From Haloarcula salinisoli (GTDB taxonomy: Archaea; Halobacteriota; Halobacteria; Halobacteriales; Haloarculaceae), in the NCBI RefSeq assembly GCF_019599405.1, contig NZ_RKLQ01000002.1:820052-884051 (forward strand): a stretch of DNA of 64,000 nt, given 5' to 3'. The notes under the pieces are model-generated. The model made no database searches. It saw only the letters and a program-made list of their open reading frames with translations, and was not told the DNA's origin. Below, one piece after another: positions 16,013-25,036 of the stretch (position 1 is the stretch's first letter; each line of letters begins with the position of its first letter). The position numbers and the translations under genes are program-made.

Positions 16013-16456
16013 TCACGCGTGCCGAGTTATGTAAACGTCGTATCCCGGGTCCTCGGAGACTGGGGCGCCGACACTGGAGACGGGTGAGGAGACGCGGCCG
16101 GCGTTCTCGCTACCGATGAAGACAATCGAGGCCCCGACTTCGTGGGCAACCGTACGGATGGTCCGAATCACGTCGGTCGTACAGGAGGCCATCGAGCTCA
16201 CGTCCTCCGGAATCTCGTAGCGGAAGTCGGCCCCGGGAGCGATGTCGGCGACGCGCTCGCGGAGCCGCTCGGCGATAGCGTCCGGGTCGAACGGGTCGTT
16301 GGCATCGAGCCAGTTCCGAGAGAGGGCGTATTCGGGCTCGTCGGGCACGACCGTCAGCACGAGCACGTCCTCGCCGGTAAACTCCGCGAACTCCGTGGCG
16401 CGTTCGAGGGCGGCTTCCGAGAGCGCCGAGCCGTCGAACGGGACGAGTAGCGTCAT
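16013..16456 (-). CDS. Divergent universal stress protein (UspA family)
   Basis: 147 residues. N-terminus MTLLVPFDGSALSEAALERA is Usp-like, and VAHEVGASIVFIGSENAGRV occupies the place of the ATP loop. The usual GxxG-x9-GS is replaced by GSENAGRVSSPVSS, so nucleotide binding may be altered or lost. The HalX-type or metabolic context is absent; the gene only converges on the canonical usp. It probably has a stress role like its neighbour, by family resemblance. Confidence 0.85.
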   Translation of the reverse strand: MTLLVPFDGSALSEAALERATEFAEFTGEDVLVLTVVPDEPEYALSRNWLDANDPFDPDAIAERLRERVADIAPGADFRYEIPEDVSSMASCTTDVIRTIRTVAHEVGASIVFIGSENAGRVSSPVSSVGAPVSEDPGYDVYITRHA

Positions 16457-16549
16457 GCCCGACGGTTCGCCGGTGGGACGGATAAAAGGTGGTTGCCGGT
16501 CGGCTCTCCGTTGGCCGTCACCTGGTGAACACTGGCACGGCGTGGCCCG

Positions 16550-17638
16550 TCAGAAGATATTGGCCTGCTGGTAGACGCTGATGCCGTCCATCGTTATCTC
16601 GTAGGGCTTGGTCTCACGGGAGTGGTTGGCGTTGCGTATCTTCTGAATCTCCACGGCGAGGCGGGTCTCTCTGGTCTCCGAGCGGACGTACTGGAGGACG
16701 AAGACGGCGTCGGTCAGGTACTCGATGATGCCGTGGCGGGAGGCGTAGGGGTTGTCCTCGCTGGCCTCGGAGGTCAGCATCGTCGTCACCCCGGCGGCCT
16801 TCAGCGACCGCGTGAAATCGAACACTTCGGTGCGGCGCTTGGCGGGGTTGTCGTACATCATCTCCAGCAGAGAAACCGAGTCCAGCACGAGCCGGTCGGC
16901 GTCGAAGTCCTCGATGAGTCCCGGGAGTTCGCCGCGGATGTTGTCGAGGCTGTTGGCCATCTCCACCGGGTCGAGGTCGACGACGGCCAGCTGGTCGTTG
17001 GCCTCGTACTCGTCGAACCCCCAGTCGCGGTCGTCGGCCGTGTCCATGATGTCGTCGTGGGACTGTTCGAGCGTGATGAACACGCAGTTCTCGCCGTTCT
17101 CGAGCCCGTGATGGAGGAACTGCAGCCCGAACGTGGTCTTGCCGGTCCCCGCAGAGCCGATGCTGACAATCAGGTGCCGCCGTGGAATCCCGCCCTGTAT
17201 CATCCGGTCGAGGCCTTCGATGCCGATATCGATACGCGGGATATCCGAGTCGAAGTCCTCGTCCTCGAACTCGGTGCCCGAGCCGCCACCGCCGCCGCCC
17301 GGCGAACCCGCTGACTCGAACGCTGTCGCGAAGTCGTCGCCGAAAAGGCTCCCGCCGTCGTTCCCGTCGGGTTCGCCGTCGTCCTCGAACGGACTGGCAT
17401 CATCGTCCTCAAACGGACTGCCGCCATCGTCGTCGAATGGACTACCGCTATCGTCCTCGAACGGACTGCCGCCGTCGTCGCCGGCAAACGGACTCTCGCT
17501 CCCCGCGTCGCTATCGGCGTCGGGTTCGTCGCCGGACTCGTCGGTCGCGTCGGTCGCGTCGGTCGCGTCGCTCTCGTCTTCGTCGTCGAACGCGCTCTCG
17601 AACCAGTCGTCGTCGCGGTCCTCCGGGCCCTCGCTCAT
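16550..17638 (-). CDS. KaiC-like RecA-superfamily ATPase with acidic repeat N-terminus
   Basis: 362 residues from ATG 17638; 13 further residues are in frame upstream but less likely. The first 130 residues are an acidic low-complexity tail with five SPF-type repeats (GSPFEDD and variants) ending in a Gly run. Then a single KaiC/RecA core: RIDIGIEGLDRMIQGGIPRR, Walker A GSAGTGKTT near residue 165, Walker B RLVLDSVSLL near 255. Homologues act in signalling and circadian-type or motility assemblies (ArlH, GvpD, KaiC); the specific role is unknown. Divergent from nadK, with a TATA (AGCTTATATT on its strand, 17691-17700). Confidence 0.82.
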   Translation of the reverse strand: MSEGPEDRDDDWFESAFDDEDESDATDATDATDESGDEPDADSDAGSESPFAGDDGGSPFEDDSGSPFDDDGGSPFEDDDASPFEDDGEPDGNDGGSLFGDDFATAFESAGSPGGGGGGSGTEFEDEDFDSDIPRIDIGIEGLDRMIQGGIPRRHLIVSIGSAGTGKTTFGLQFLHHGLENGENCVFITLEQSHDDIMDTADDRDWGFDEYEANDQLAVVDLDPVEMANSLDNIRGELPGLIEDFDADRLVLDSVSLLEMMYDNPAKRRTEVFDFTRSLKAAGVTTMLTSEASEDNPYASRHGIIEYLTDAVFVLQYVRSETRETRLAVEIQKIRNANHSRETKPYEITMDGISVYQQANIF

Positions 17639-17689
17639 TCGCGCGACCACCGGCCACAGACAGCCATGGATGCACACTGTCGTGCAGAC

Positions 17690-17724
17690 AAATATAAGCT
17701 TGCCGTCGTGGAGGGTTTATAATC
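17690..17724. promoter_or_regulatory. Divergent promoter region, KaiC-like gene and nadK
   Basis: On the minus strand AGCTTATATT (17691-17700) lies about 55 nt before the KaiC-like ATG, giving a leader of some 25 nt. On the plus strand TTTATAATC (17716-17724) lies 21-29 nt before the nadK ATG, giving an almost leaderless mRNA. The two TATA boxes are within 30 nt of one another, so transcription of one may affect the other. Confidence 0.6.
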
Positions 17725-17744
17725 ACCCGGCGGGAACGGCCACC

Positions 17745-18596
17745 ATGACCGTCGGCATCGTCGCACAGCGGGATAACGACCGGGCGATGGCGCTCGCGAG
17801 TACGCTGACTGATCGGCTCCAGGAGGTCTCGGCGACCGTCGTCGTCGACGAGACCACCGGCGGGGCGCTGCAGGACCACGACGCGTGGAACGCCACGACC
17901 CCGTCGACCCGACCGGTCGAGGAGATGAGCGAGTGTACCCTGGTCGTCTCCATTGGGGGCGACGGAACCTTCCTCTATGCCGCCCGTGGCGCCGGGTCGA
18001 CGCCTATCATGGGCGTCAACCTCGGCGAGGTGGGCTTTCTGAACGCGCTGGCGCCCGAGGAGGCCGTCGAGACGGTCGTCGCCGAGGTCGAGCACATCCA
18101 GAAGACCGGGAGCGCACGGACCAGAGCGATGCCGCGACTCCGGGCGACCGGCGACGGCTGGGAGCTCTCGCCCGCGCTCAACGAGGTCGTGGTGCAGGGC
18201 GCACACCGTGGCAGCGGCGGGGGAGGGGAGTTCGAGGTCCGCGTCGACGGCTCGCTGTACACGAGCGGCCACGCCGACGGGGTACTGGTGGCGACACCGA
18301 CCGGCTCGACGGCCTACAACCTGAGCGAGGGCGGGCCGCTGGTCCACCCCGCCGTCGGAGGGCTGGTCATCACCGGGATGGCACAGACCGACGGGATGCC
18401 CCCGCTCGTGGCCGACGTCGACAGCGACGTGACGGTGTCGGTCACCGCCGCCGACGAGGGTGTCGTCGTCAGTGACGGTCGGGTGCGCGAGAAGCTCTCA
18501 CCACCGGAGAAAGTGACGATAACGCGGGCGAGCGAACCGATTCGGCTGGCTGGCCCACCGCTGGATTTCTTCACCGCACTGAGAAAACTGGGGTAG
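17745..18596 (+). CDS. nadK: NAD kinase
   Basis: 283 residues from ATG 17745; the frame is open upstream across the KaiC-like gene but the TATA at 17716 fixes the start. The catalytic GGDGT motif (VSIGGDGTFLYAARGA) is at about residue 73, followed by GVNLGEVGFLNAL and the second conserved region ATPTGSTAYNLSEGGP near residue 185. It phosphorylates NAD to NADP. The stop directly abuts the stop of the convergent small membrane gene (18596/18597). Confidence 0.95.
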   Translation: MTVGIVAQRDNDRAMALASTLTDRLQEVSATVVVDETTGGALQDHDAWNATTPSTRPVEEMSECTLVVSIGGDGTFLYAARGAGSTPIMGVNLGEVGFLNALAPEEAVETVVAEVEHIQKTGSARTRAMPRLRATGDGWELSPALNEVVVQGAHRGSGGGGEFEVRVDGSLYTSGHADGVLVATPTGSTAYNLSEGGPLVHPAVGGLVITGMAQTDGMPPLVADVDSDVTVSVTAADEGVVVSDGRVREKLSPPEKVTITRASEPIRLAGPPLDFFTALRKLG

Positions 18597-18884
18597 TTAT
18601 TTCCGGCCGACGGAGTACAGGACGGGCGCGAGCGCGAGGAGGACGAGCCCGACGAGTTTGTACGCGAAGGATGACGAGAGCAAGCTGCCGGCGTTCGGTG
18701 CCATCATAGAGGCGGGTATCAACAGCAACAACACACCGATGGAGACGGTGTGGACACCCAGCATCTTCAGCGAGCGCGTCGGCAGGATGCCGACGGCACC
18801 GAGGACGAACCCGAGCAACAGGACGTCACCGATGGTGTAGTTCAGCAGAAAGCTGTCGATGACTTGCAGCGGTGGCGCGAGCAT
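18597..18884 (-). CDS. Small three-helix membrane protein
   Basis: 95 residues with three hydrophobic helices (about residues 14-32, 40-62 and 72-90) and almost no charge between them. The C-terminus is VGRK. Not recognised; resembles small haloarchaeal membrane proteins of unknown function. Its stop touches the nadK stop on the other strand. Codon use looks normal for the region. Confidence 0.7.
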   Translation of the reverse strand: MLAPPLQVIDSFLLNYTIGDVLLLGFVLGAVGILPTRSLKMLGVHTVSIGVLLLLIPASMMAPNAGSLLSSSFAYKLVGLVLLALAPVLYSVGRK

Positions 18885-18982
18885 TCCTATGCTGAAACTG
18901 GCCGTGACGCAATCTTTAAAGTTCCGTTCCGCGCTTCGACGGGACTCTGACAGGGGCCGACACTACGTGGCTCACAAATAGT

Positions 18983-18988
18983 TATATG
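18983..18988 (+). promoter_or_regulatory. TATA box of the HalX response regulator gene
   Basis: TATATG at 18983-18988 (in GTTATATGCC) lies about 28 nt before the GTG at 19014, fitting leaderless initiation. Confidence 0.55.
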
Positions 18989-19013
18989 CCATCCCCCGAC
19001 AGTATAGGCTACT

Positions 19014-19589
19014 GTGTCAGAGTCTACTGCGGACGCAACCGTCCTCGTCGTCGACGACGAGGCGGAAGTGGCTGACGTCTACGCGCTGCGTCTCCGCAAC
19101 CGGTACGAGACAGAGACCGCCTACGGGGGGGCGGCCGCGCTCGATCGGCTGGACGACGATGTCGACGTGGTGTTGCTCGACCGGCGGATGCCCGACGTGG
19201 GCGGCGACGAGGTTCTCGAAGAGATTCGCGACCGGGATATCTCGACGCGAGTCATCATGATAACGGCTGTCGACCCCGATTTCGACATCATCGATATGCC
19301 CTTCGACGACTATCTCTGCAAACCCGTCGAAAAGGATGACCTGGTGGCGGCCATCGACCAGCAGCTGGCCGCCCGGCGGTACGACGACCGGCTCGCGGAG
19401 TATCTGGAAGTCACGTCGAAACTCGCCCTGCTGAAAGGGGAGAAGACGCCCCAGACGCTGGACGGCAACGAGGAGGTCGAATCGCTCGAGCAGCGGGCCG
19501 AGACGCTGCAGGCGGAGATGGACGACGCGCTCTCGGATTTCGAGGATATCGACACCGCGTTCCGTGATATCACACGGCGGCCGAGCTGA
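19014..19589 (+). CDS. HalX-domain response regulator
   Basis: 191 residues from GTG 19014. Receiver domain: acidic pair DDEAEVADVYALRLR at residues 14-28, phospho-acceptor Asp in VVLLDRRMPDVGGDEVL near residue 58, Thr in MITAVDPDFDIIDMPFDDYLCKPV near 85 and Lys near 105. The C-terminal 70 residues form the HalX helical domain (YLEVTSKLALLKGEKTPQTL), typical of haloarchaeal regulators and lacking a DNA-binding fold. No kinase gene is adjacent; a PAS protein converges on it with a 1-nt gap, a possible but unproven functional link. Confidence 0.92.
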   Translation: MSESTADATVLVVDDEAEVADVYALRLRNRYETETAYGGAAALDRLDDDVDVVLLDRRMPDVGGDEVLEEIRDRDISTRVIMITAVDPDFDIIDMPFDDYLCKPVEKDDLVAAIDQQLAARRYDDRLAEYLEVTSKLALLKGEKTPQTLDGNEEVESLEQRAETLQAEMDDALSDFEDIDTAFRDITRRPS

Positions 19590-19590
19590 C

Positions 19591-20190
19591 CTAGGTCTGT
19601 GGCGTGTACAGCAGGTAGCCGGTCTCGCCGTCGCCGATCGTTCTGAGCTGGAACCGTTCGGTCCCGGCCGTCGTCTCACAGTCGACGATACGGTCGAGCC
19701 CGCCCGCAGTGACCGCGTCGGCGTCGACTGTCTCCTCGCCGGCGACCAGGAGCGCCTCGGAGAGCGGCGTTCCCTCGATGCGCTCGACGGGCACGTCGAA
19801 CGTCTCGCCGAACGCGTCGTTGGCCGCCCGGACGATGGGCCCGTGGCCCTCGGCGGCGTAGTACAGCACTGGGTCGGGATGGCCGTCGAAGAGGTCCGCC
19901 GGCTCCGGCGCCGTCGGCTCGGCGGTGTCGACGCCGACTGTCATCGTCTGATCGGGCGATTCGACTCCCTCGGACGCCCGGAAGAGGCGGACGACGCCGC
20001 CGATACCGCCCCCGAGTGCGAGCCCGAGGCCGATGGCGACTTCCCGGGAGAACGGAAGCACGACGATGGTTCCGAGGACGACCAGAACGGTGGCGAGCGA
20101 CACCGCACCTATCGCGATCCACCCCACGACCGTGAGGAGGTTCCCCAGCTGTGGCCCCCCGCTGGTCCCCCTGTTCGGTTGCTCGCTCAT
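19591..20190 (-). CDS. Two-helix membrane protein with PAS-like domain
   Basis: 199 residues from ATG 20190 (MSEQPNRGTSGG). Two hydrophobic helices (about residues 15-40 and 42-68) are followed by a single PAS-like sensor fold (DLFDGHPDPVLYYAAEGHGPIVRAANDAFGETF, residues about 90-125, then FQLRTIGDGETGYLLYT at the end). No histidine kinase or output domain. The neighbouring HalX regulator suggests a signalling role, but the phosphate source would have to be elsewhere. Confidence 0.65.
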   Translation of the reverse strand: MSEQPNRGTSGGPQLGNLLTVVGWIAIGAVSLATVLVVLGTIVVLPFSREVAIGLGLALGGGIGGVVRLFRASEGVESPDQTMTVGVDTAEPTAPEPADLFDGHPDPVLYYAAEGHGPIVRAANDAFGETFDVPVERIEGTPLSEALLVAGEETVDADAVTAGGLDRIVDCETTAGTERFQLRTIGDGETGYLLYTPQT

Positions 20191-20328
20191 TCGAGTGGCA
20201 ATCGTCGGTCCATCTGTTAACCTCTTTCGGCACACGGCAGCCACTCGTCGTGATTCGTGTAGCGATTTGCCGGTACGCGCCGACCCCGGGGGTCGGCACT
20301 ATCCGGAAATGATATACAATAATCACTA

Positions 20329-21144
20329 TCAAAGCCCGGTCGCGCCGTCAGCGAGGAGCTTCAGGCCGATGAGCGTGAGCAAAAGGAGCGCACCCGCGGT
20401 CACCGTACCGTCTGCCAGCCGTCGCCGGAGGCGCTGGCCGGCGGCGACGCCCGCGAGGCCGGGGACGGCGGCGACAGCCGAGAGCGCGAGGAGGGTGACA
20501 GGGGCCGCGTCGCCGGCGGCGAACAGCCCCAGTCCCCACGCCGCCCCGAGCCGGAGCAGTGAGATACCGACGAGTATCATGGCCAGGACCCCGACGAACG
20601 TCGAGCGGTCCAGGTCGAGGCTGTCGAGGTAGGCGACGACCTGGACGGCGGCGTTCGTCGCACCGAAGACGACACCGGAGACCAGTCCGACGCCGACCTT
20701 CGCTGCGGTGCCGGGTCGGAAACACCGCTCGCGCGTCCACGCTTCGCCCGGGAGGACGACCCAGGGCTGCGTGGCGGCGACGTAGGCAAGCGTGAACAGC
20801 CCGAGTCCGAGCGCCAGCACCGGTCGGGGAATCCGGCCGAGCATGGCCATCCCAGCCAGCGTCCCGACGGCGGCGCCGAGGACGTAGGGCCAGAACCGAG
20901 CGACACACTGGGGAATCTCGGCCCGGTCGAGTTCGCCGAGCAGTCGGAGGTTACCCACGAGCATCGGGAGTATCATCACGACGACGGCGACGGTCGGCGA
21001 GAACAGCGTCGCCAGCACAGCGGTAGAGACGATGGCGTAGCCGAAGCCGGCGGTCCCCTTCACCAGACCGCCCAGGAAGACGACGGCCGCGACGGTCAGA
21101 AGCGTCGCTGGCCCGAACCCGCCGACAGCGAGTGCCTGGAGCAT
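20329..21144 (-). CDS. TauE/SafE-family membrane permease
   Basis: 271 residues from ATG 21144. About eight hydrophobic helices; the TauE/SafE signature starts with VVFLGGLVKGTAGFGYAIVSTAVL and has a matching second half GLVSGVVFGATNAAVQVVAYL, the internal duplication of this family. Members export sulfite, sulfonates or other organic anions. Substrate here unknown. Same strand as glpK1 with a 100-nt gap downstream of it; no operon evidence. Confidence 0.88.
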   Translation of the reverse strand: MLQALAVGGFGPATLLTVAAVVFLGGLVKGTAGFGYAIVSTAVLATLFSPTVAVVVMILPMLVGNLRLLGELDRAEIPQCVARFWPYVLGAAVGTLAGMAMLGRIPRPVLALGLGLFTLAYVAATQPWVVLPGEAWTRERCFRPGTAAKVGVGLVSGVVFGATNAAVQVVAYLDSLDLDRSTFVGVLAMILVGISLLRLGAAWGLGLFAAGDAAPVTLLALSAVAAVPGLAGVAAGQRLRRRLADGTVTAGALLLLTLIGLKLLADGATGL

Positions 21145-21244
21145 CTCTCTCCAGGAACGGACGCGTGCTTGTAAAATAAGGTTGTGTCGGGAGTGTGCGG
21201 CCCCTACACCACGGCGGACCGCGTATGCAGTGCTCCGTCGGCAG

Positions 21245-22777
21245 TTACTCCTCCTGTGCCCAGTCGAGAGACCGCTCGACAGCGTCGTCCCACCGGTCGT
21301 AGAGCTTGTCGACTTCCTCGGAGCTCTTCTCTGGGCTGAACTCGCGGTCGATTCGCCAGTTGTCCCGCAGCTCGTCGACGGTGTCCCAGTAGCCGACGGC
21401 GAGGCCGGCGGCGTAGGCGCTCCCCAGGGCCGTGGTCTCGTCGACCTCGGGTCGCGCGATGTCCGTCTGGATGATGTCGGACTGGAGCTGACAGAGGAAG
21501 TTGTTCTTGACCGCACCACCGTCGACCCGGAGTTTGTCCGTCTGGACGCCCGAATCGGCTTCCATCGCCTCCGCGAGGTCACGGGTCTGATAGGCGATAG
21601 ATTCGAGTGTCGCACGCACGATATGCTCTTTGCGCGTCCCACGGGTCATTCCGACGATAGTCCCGCGAGCGCGCCCGTCCCAGTGGGGCGCGCCCAGGCC
21701 GGTGAAAGCCGGGACCATGTAGACGCCGTCGGTCGAGTCGACCGAACGAGACAGTTCTGCGGTCTGGGCGGCGTTGTTGATGAGGTCGACGTCCTCCAAC
21801 CATTCGATGGCCGCCCCGGCCATGAAGATGGACCCCTCCAGCGCGTACTGAACCGGCTCGTCGGACATCTGGAAGGCGACGGTGGTCAGCAGGCCGTGGT
21901 CCGATTCGACCGCCTCGTTGCCGGTGTTCATCAGGTAGAACGCACCGGTCCCGTAGGTGTTTTTGGCCTCACCCTTGTCGAAACAGGTCTGGCCGAACAT
22001 CGCGGCCTGCTGGTCACCCAGCGCGCCGGCGACCGGCACTTCCGCGCCGAGGAAGCCGTCGGCGTCCGTGGAGCCGTAGGTTTGCTCGTCCGAAGAGGGA
22101 CGGACTTCCGGTAGCATGGACGCTGGCACGCCGAACTCCTCTAAGAGTTCGTCGTCCCACTCCATCTCGTGGATGTTGTACAGCATCGTCCGCGACGCGT
22201 TGGAGACGTCCGTGATGTGGTTGCCGGTGAGGTTGTATATTATCCACGTGTCGGGGGTCCCCATGAGGAGTTCCCCCTGCTCGGCTCGCTTGCGAACGTC
22301 CTCGCCGCGGGCGGCTTCCAGCTTCAGGGGCTCGGCGTTGTCGAGAATCCACTCGGCCTTCGTCGCCGAGAAGTACGCGTCACACTCCAGCCCCGTCTTC
22401 TCGCGAATCCACTCGACTTTCCCCTCCGCTTGAATCTCTTCGACCCGGTCCGTCGTCCGGCGGTCCTGCCAGACCAGCGCGTTGTGGACTGGCTTGCCGG
22501 TCTCCTTGTCCCACACGATCGTGGTCTCGCGCTGGTTGGTGATACCGATGGCTTCGAGCTGCCCGGGGTCGAGGTCTGCCTCGTCGAGACCCGTGGTCAC
22601 GACGTCCTTGGTGTTTTCCCAGATCTCCACTGGGTCGTGCTCGACCCAGCCGGGTTCCGGGTAAATCTGTTCGTGTTTCTCGTAGGCGCTGGTGACGACC
22701 CGTCCGCTGTGGTCGAACACCATGAACCGCGTACCTGTCGTTCCCTGGTCTATCGCACCGACGTATGTGTCTGTCAT
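21245..22777 (-). CDS. glpK: Glycerol kinase, copy 1
   Basis: 510 residues from ATG 22777 (MTDTYVGAIDQGTTGTRFMV). FGGY-family N-terminus DQGTTGTR binds phosphate, and the C-terminal GGAVKNNFLCQLQSDI with ALGSAYAAGLAVG completes the ATP site. It makes glycerol-3-phosphate from glycerol, an abundant carbon source where halotolerant algae grow. It is roughly 85-90 percent identical by eye to the second kinase at 26123. Its promoter carries CCTAACATTAATATG at 22820-22834 but no TetR-type palindromes, unlike copy 2. Confidence 0.95.
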   Translation of the reverse strand: MTDTYVGAIDQGTTGTRFMVFDHSGRVVTSAYEKHEQIYPEPGWVEHDPVEIWENTKDVVTTGLDEADLDPGQLEAIGITNQRETTIVWDKETGKPVHNALVWQDRRTTDRVEEIQAEGKVEWIREKTGLECDAYFSATKAEWILDNAEPLKLEAARGEDVRKRAEQGELLMGTPDTWIIYNLTGNHITDVSNASRTMLYNIHEMEWDDELLEEFGVPASMLPEVRPSSDEQTYGSTDADGFLGAEVPVAGALGDQQAAMFGQTCFDKGEAKNTYGTGAFYLMNTGNEAVESDHGLLTTVAFQMSDEPVQYALEGSIFMAGAAIEWLEDVDLINNAAQTAELSRSVDSTDGVYMVPAFTGLGAPHWDGRARGTIVGMTRGTRKEHIVRATLESIAYQTRDLAEAMEADSGVQTDKLRVDGGAVKNNFLCQLQSDIIQTDIARPEVDETTALGSAYAAGLAVGYWDTVDELRDNWRIDREFSPEKSSEEVDKLYDRWDDAVERSLDWAQEE

Positions 22778-22819
22778 TGTGTCTCTCAACTCCGCGTATT
22801 TGAGAAGACACTTGGTTGA

Positions 22820-22834
22820 CATATTAATGTTAGG
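22820..22834 (-). promoter_or_regulatory. Core promoter of glpK copy 1
   Basis: On the minus strand CCTAACATTAATATG lies 43-57 nt before the ATG. The core differs by one base from CCTAACTTTAATATG before copy 2, so the two promoters share ancestry. Here the sequence between core and start has no CGAACG palindromes. Confidence 0.6.
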
Positions 22835-22920
22835 CAACGACAATTATATCAAATTCGTTTGCGTTCTTTCGGGCCGAAATACGGGCACGTCGGGAGCGCG
22901 GGTCGCTCGCGCCCGACGTG

Positions 22921-23712
22921 TTACTCCTCAGTCTCGTCGTCGGGGTCACGCAGGTCCTTTTTCAGGGGTCTCGACGGGAAGAAGGGGTGGTCGCCCGGGC
23001 TCCCGGTCGTCAGCCGCGGGTCGGCGTTGTTCTGCGTGCCGCCGGTCGTCAGCCGGCCCGGTCGCTGGCGCCAGCTGGCGATGTCGGTGTCTGTCCGCCG
23101 ACGGACGACGTTGTCCTCGATGTACTCGCTCAACGACTCCCAGAGGTCCTCTCGCGGGTCGTCGGTCCGCGTCGTGGCTTCGACGATGATGCCGTCGACG
23201 ATAGTCAGCAGGAAGGTTGCGGTCCGTTCGGCGTCGACATCGTGGAACACGCCCTGCTCGATGCCGTCCTCGATGATCTCGGTCAGGTGGGCGACGTAGC
23301 GGTCCGGGTTCTCTGTGAACTTCTGGCGGAACTCGGGGTCGTTGATGGCCTGGCAGCGCACTTCGAGGAACGCGCCCAGGCGCTCGACCTGGTCCGGGGC
23401 GGCCCGCTCGGTCGGATAGACTCCGAGAATGAGGTTGAGGAACGTGTAGAGGTCCTCGACCGGGTCGCCGGTGGACTCGATTCCCATGGCTCGCTCGAAG
23501 TCCTCCAGCATGTAGTCGGCAAAGGCGAGCAGGATATCGTGTTTGCCGTCGAAGTGGTGATAGAACGACGACTTCGAGAGGTCGGCTTCCTCGGCGATAC
23601 GCGAGATGGAGATGCCCGCGTAGCCGTGCTTCTGGAGGGCGGCGTACGTGGCGTGCATTATCTCTTCGCGCGTGTCGGTGGCTTCGCCCCCGAACGCAGC
23701 GTCACCGGCCAT
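22921..23712 (-). CDS. TetR-family transcription regulator
   Basis: 263 residues. N-terminal helix-turn-helix TDTREEIMHATYAALQKHGYAGISISRIAEEADLSKSSFYHHFDGKHDILL is classic TetR. The ligand domain (about residues 65-190) is followed by a disordered Arg/Pro-rich tail ending DDETEE, longer than the usual 190-210 residues. Located between two glycerol kinases; palindromes resembling TetR operators lie before glpK copy 2 and not before its own start, so control of that promoter is a plausible inference. Confidence 0.92.
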   Translation of the reverse strand: MAGDAAFGGEATDTREEIMHATYAALQKHGYAGISISRIAEEADLSKSSFYHHFDGKHDILLAFADYMLEDFERAMGIESTGDPVEDLYTFLNLILGVYPTERAAPDQVERLGAFLEVRCQAINDPEFRQKFTENPDRYVAHLTEIIEDGIEQGVFHDVDAERTATFLLTIVDGIIVEATTRTDDPREDLWESLSEYIEDNVVRRRTDTDIASWRQRPGRLTTGGTQNNADPRLTTGSPGDHPFFPSRPLKKDLRDPDDETEE

Positions 23713-23796
23713 ACACCGCCTTACGCCACTGGCGGTGAAATACTTTCGTCAGCGACTCACAGCAACGGCGTTGTACCCGTCGGGGCCGACAGCACC

Positions 23797-24972
23797 TCAC
23801 ACGGTATCGGGCCCGCCCCGTTCGTGGAGCCGCCGGAACACCCGCGTCGGGAACCGTGGCTCGACGCGACTCGGGGGCCGACCGCTCGTCGACCCGTCCG
23901 TCCGGACGCGGTCGACGATGCCGTCGTCGGCGAACTCGTACAGGTAGCGTTTGACCGTCCCGGCCGAGAGGTCGACGTCGCCGGCGATGGCGGCAGCCGT
24001 GTCCTCGACCGACGAGCGGTCGCCCGCATCGACGTCCAGCAACGCGGACAGCACTCGCTGGCGGTTGGGGGCGAGCGTGAGCACCTGCGCGAGCGGGACA
24101 CAGGGGCGCTGAATCGCTTCGCGTGCGTGAGCGATGTCTTCGTCGTCGATACGGGACCGGCCACACTCGTTCGCCCGGTCGGCGGCGGCAAAGAGCGCGG
24201 CCAGCGCGTCGTGTGCGTTCCCGTTCGCCCACGCGGCGATAGCGCGGGACTGCTGGTACGTGAGCGCGTGGGCGTCGAGGCCCGACATCGCCCGGCTGGT
24301 GACGATATCGGCGAGGGTCCCGGTGTCGTAGGCCGGCACTTCGATGCGCTTTGTTGGGGGGAGCGATTCGAGGTCGGCCGGCGGTGTGCGGCCGATAGCC
24401 AGCCAGGCGAGTGCGTCCCCGAGTCCGTCGAGGCGCTCGGCGAACGCCGACAGGGCATCGGTCTCGGACTCGCCGACGTGGTCCACGGCGACGACGGCGC
24501 GGCAGGACGGCGAGGCCAGCGTCTCGCGGAGCTGGTCCAGCAGCGTCTCGGTGCGGACCCCCTGTGTCGGGACCGACTCCTCGACGATGCCGTCGAGGAC
24601 GGTGTGGTAGAGACCGAAATCGGTGGTGGCTGCCCGGGCGTCGACGTAGACGAACGACGGGGCAGAACGGCGGCCGGGGCCGTCGTGGGTCGCCGTGTGG
24701 ACGATGGAGCCGAGCCTGGAGCGGCGGGGCCGGAGGTGGGCGAAAAGGGCGGTGACGACGGCGGATTTGCCGGCCCCGGTGGGCCCCCAGACGTATGCGT
24801 CCGGCGGGAGGTCGCCGTCGAGCACCGGGTCGAGGTAGTCGAGCAGCGTCTCGAACACCGGACCACGACCGATGGGCTCTGCGACGTGGGCGACCGGGCT
24901 GATGGCCTCGTCGTCGATGACGAGCCCGGTCTCGTCGCGCTGGCGTCGCGTGATTCGGGTGTCGAGATCCAT
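23797..24972 (-). CDS. orc: Orc1/Cdc6-family AAA+ protein
   Basis: 391 residues. A Cdc6 layout: basic N-terminus, Walker A VWGPTGAGKSAVVTAL near residue 66, Walker B AVVAVDHVGESE near 165, sensor-like WLAIGRTPP, and a winged-helix C-terminus with DTAAAIAGDVDLSAGTVKRYLYEFADDGIVDRV. Walker B has DHV rather than the usual D-E. Haloarchaea carry many such paralogues, most of which do not serve an active origin. No origin-recognition-box repeats were seen around the gene, so it is probably an orphan paralogue. Confidence 0.82.
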   Translation of the reverse strand: MDLDTRITRRQRDETGLVIDDEAISPVAHVAEPIGRGPVFETLLDYLDPVLDGDLPPDAYVWGPTGAGKSAVVTALFAHLRPRRSRLGSIVHTATHDGPGRRSAPSFVYVDARAATTDFGLYHTVLDGIVEESVPTQGVRTETLLDQLRETLASPSCRAVVAVDHVGESETDALSAFAERLDGLGDALAWLAIGRTPPADLESLPPTKRIEVPAYDTGTLADIVTSRAMSGLDAHALTYQQSRAIAAWANGNAHDALAALFAAADRANECGRSRIDDEDIAHAREAIQRPCVPLAQVLTLAPNRQRVLSALLDVDAGDRSSVEDTAAAIAGDVDLSAGTVKRYLYEFADDGIVDRVRTDGSTSGRPPSRVEPRFPTRVFRRLHERGGPDTV

Positions 24973-25036
24973 TGTGACTGAGGTTTCAGGCTGCGGGGTT
25001 CGTACAAAAATGGATATCCGAGGGTGGTCGGATTAG

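Noticed and set aside
23797-25036. Replication origin near the Orc1/Cdc6 gene
   Set aside because: No origin-recognition-box repeats or AT-rich unwinding region was seen beside the gene.
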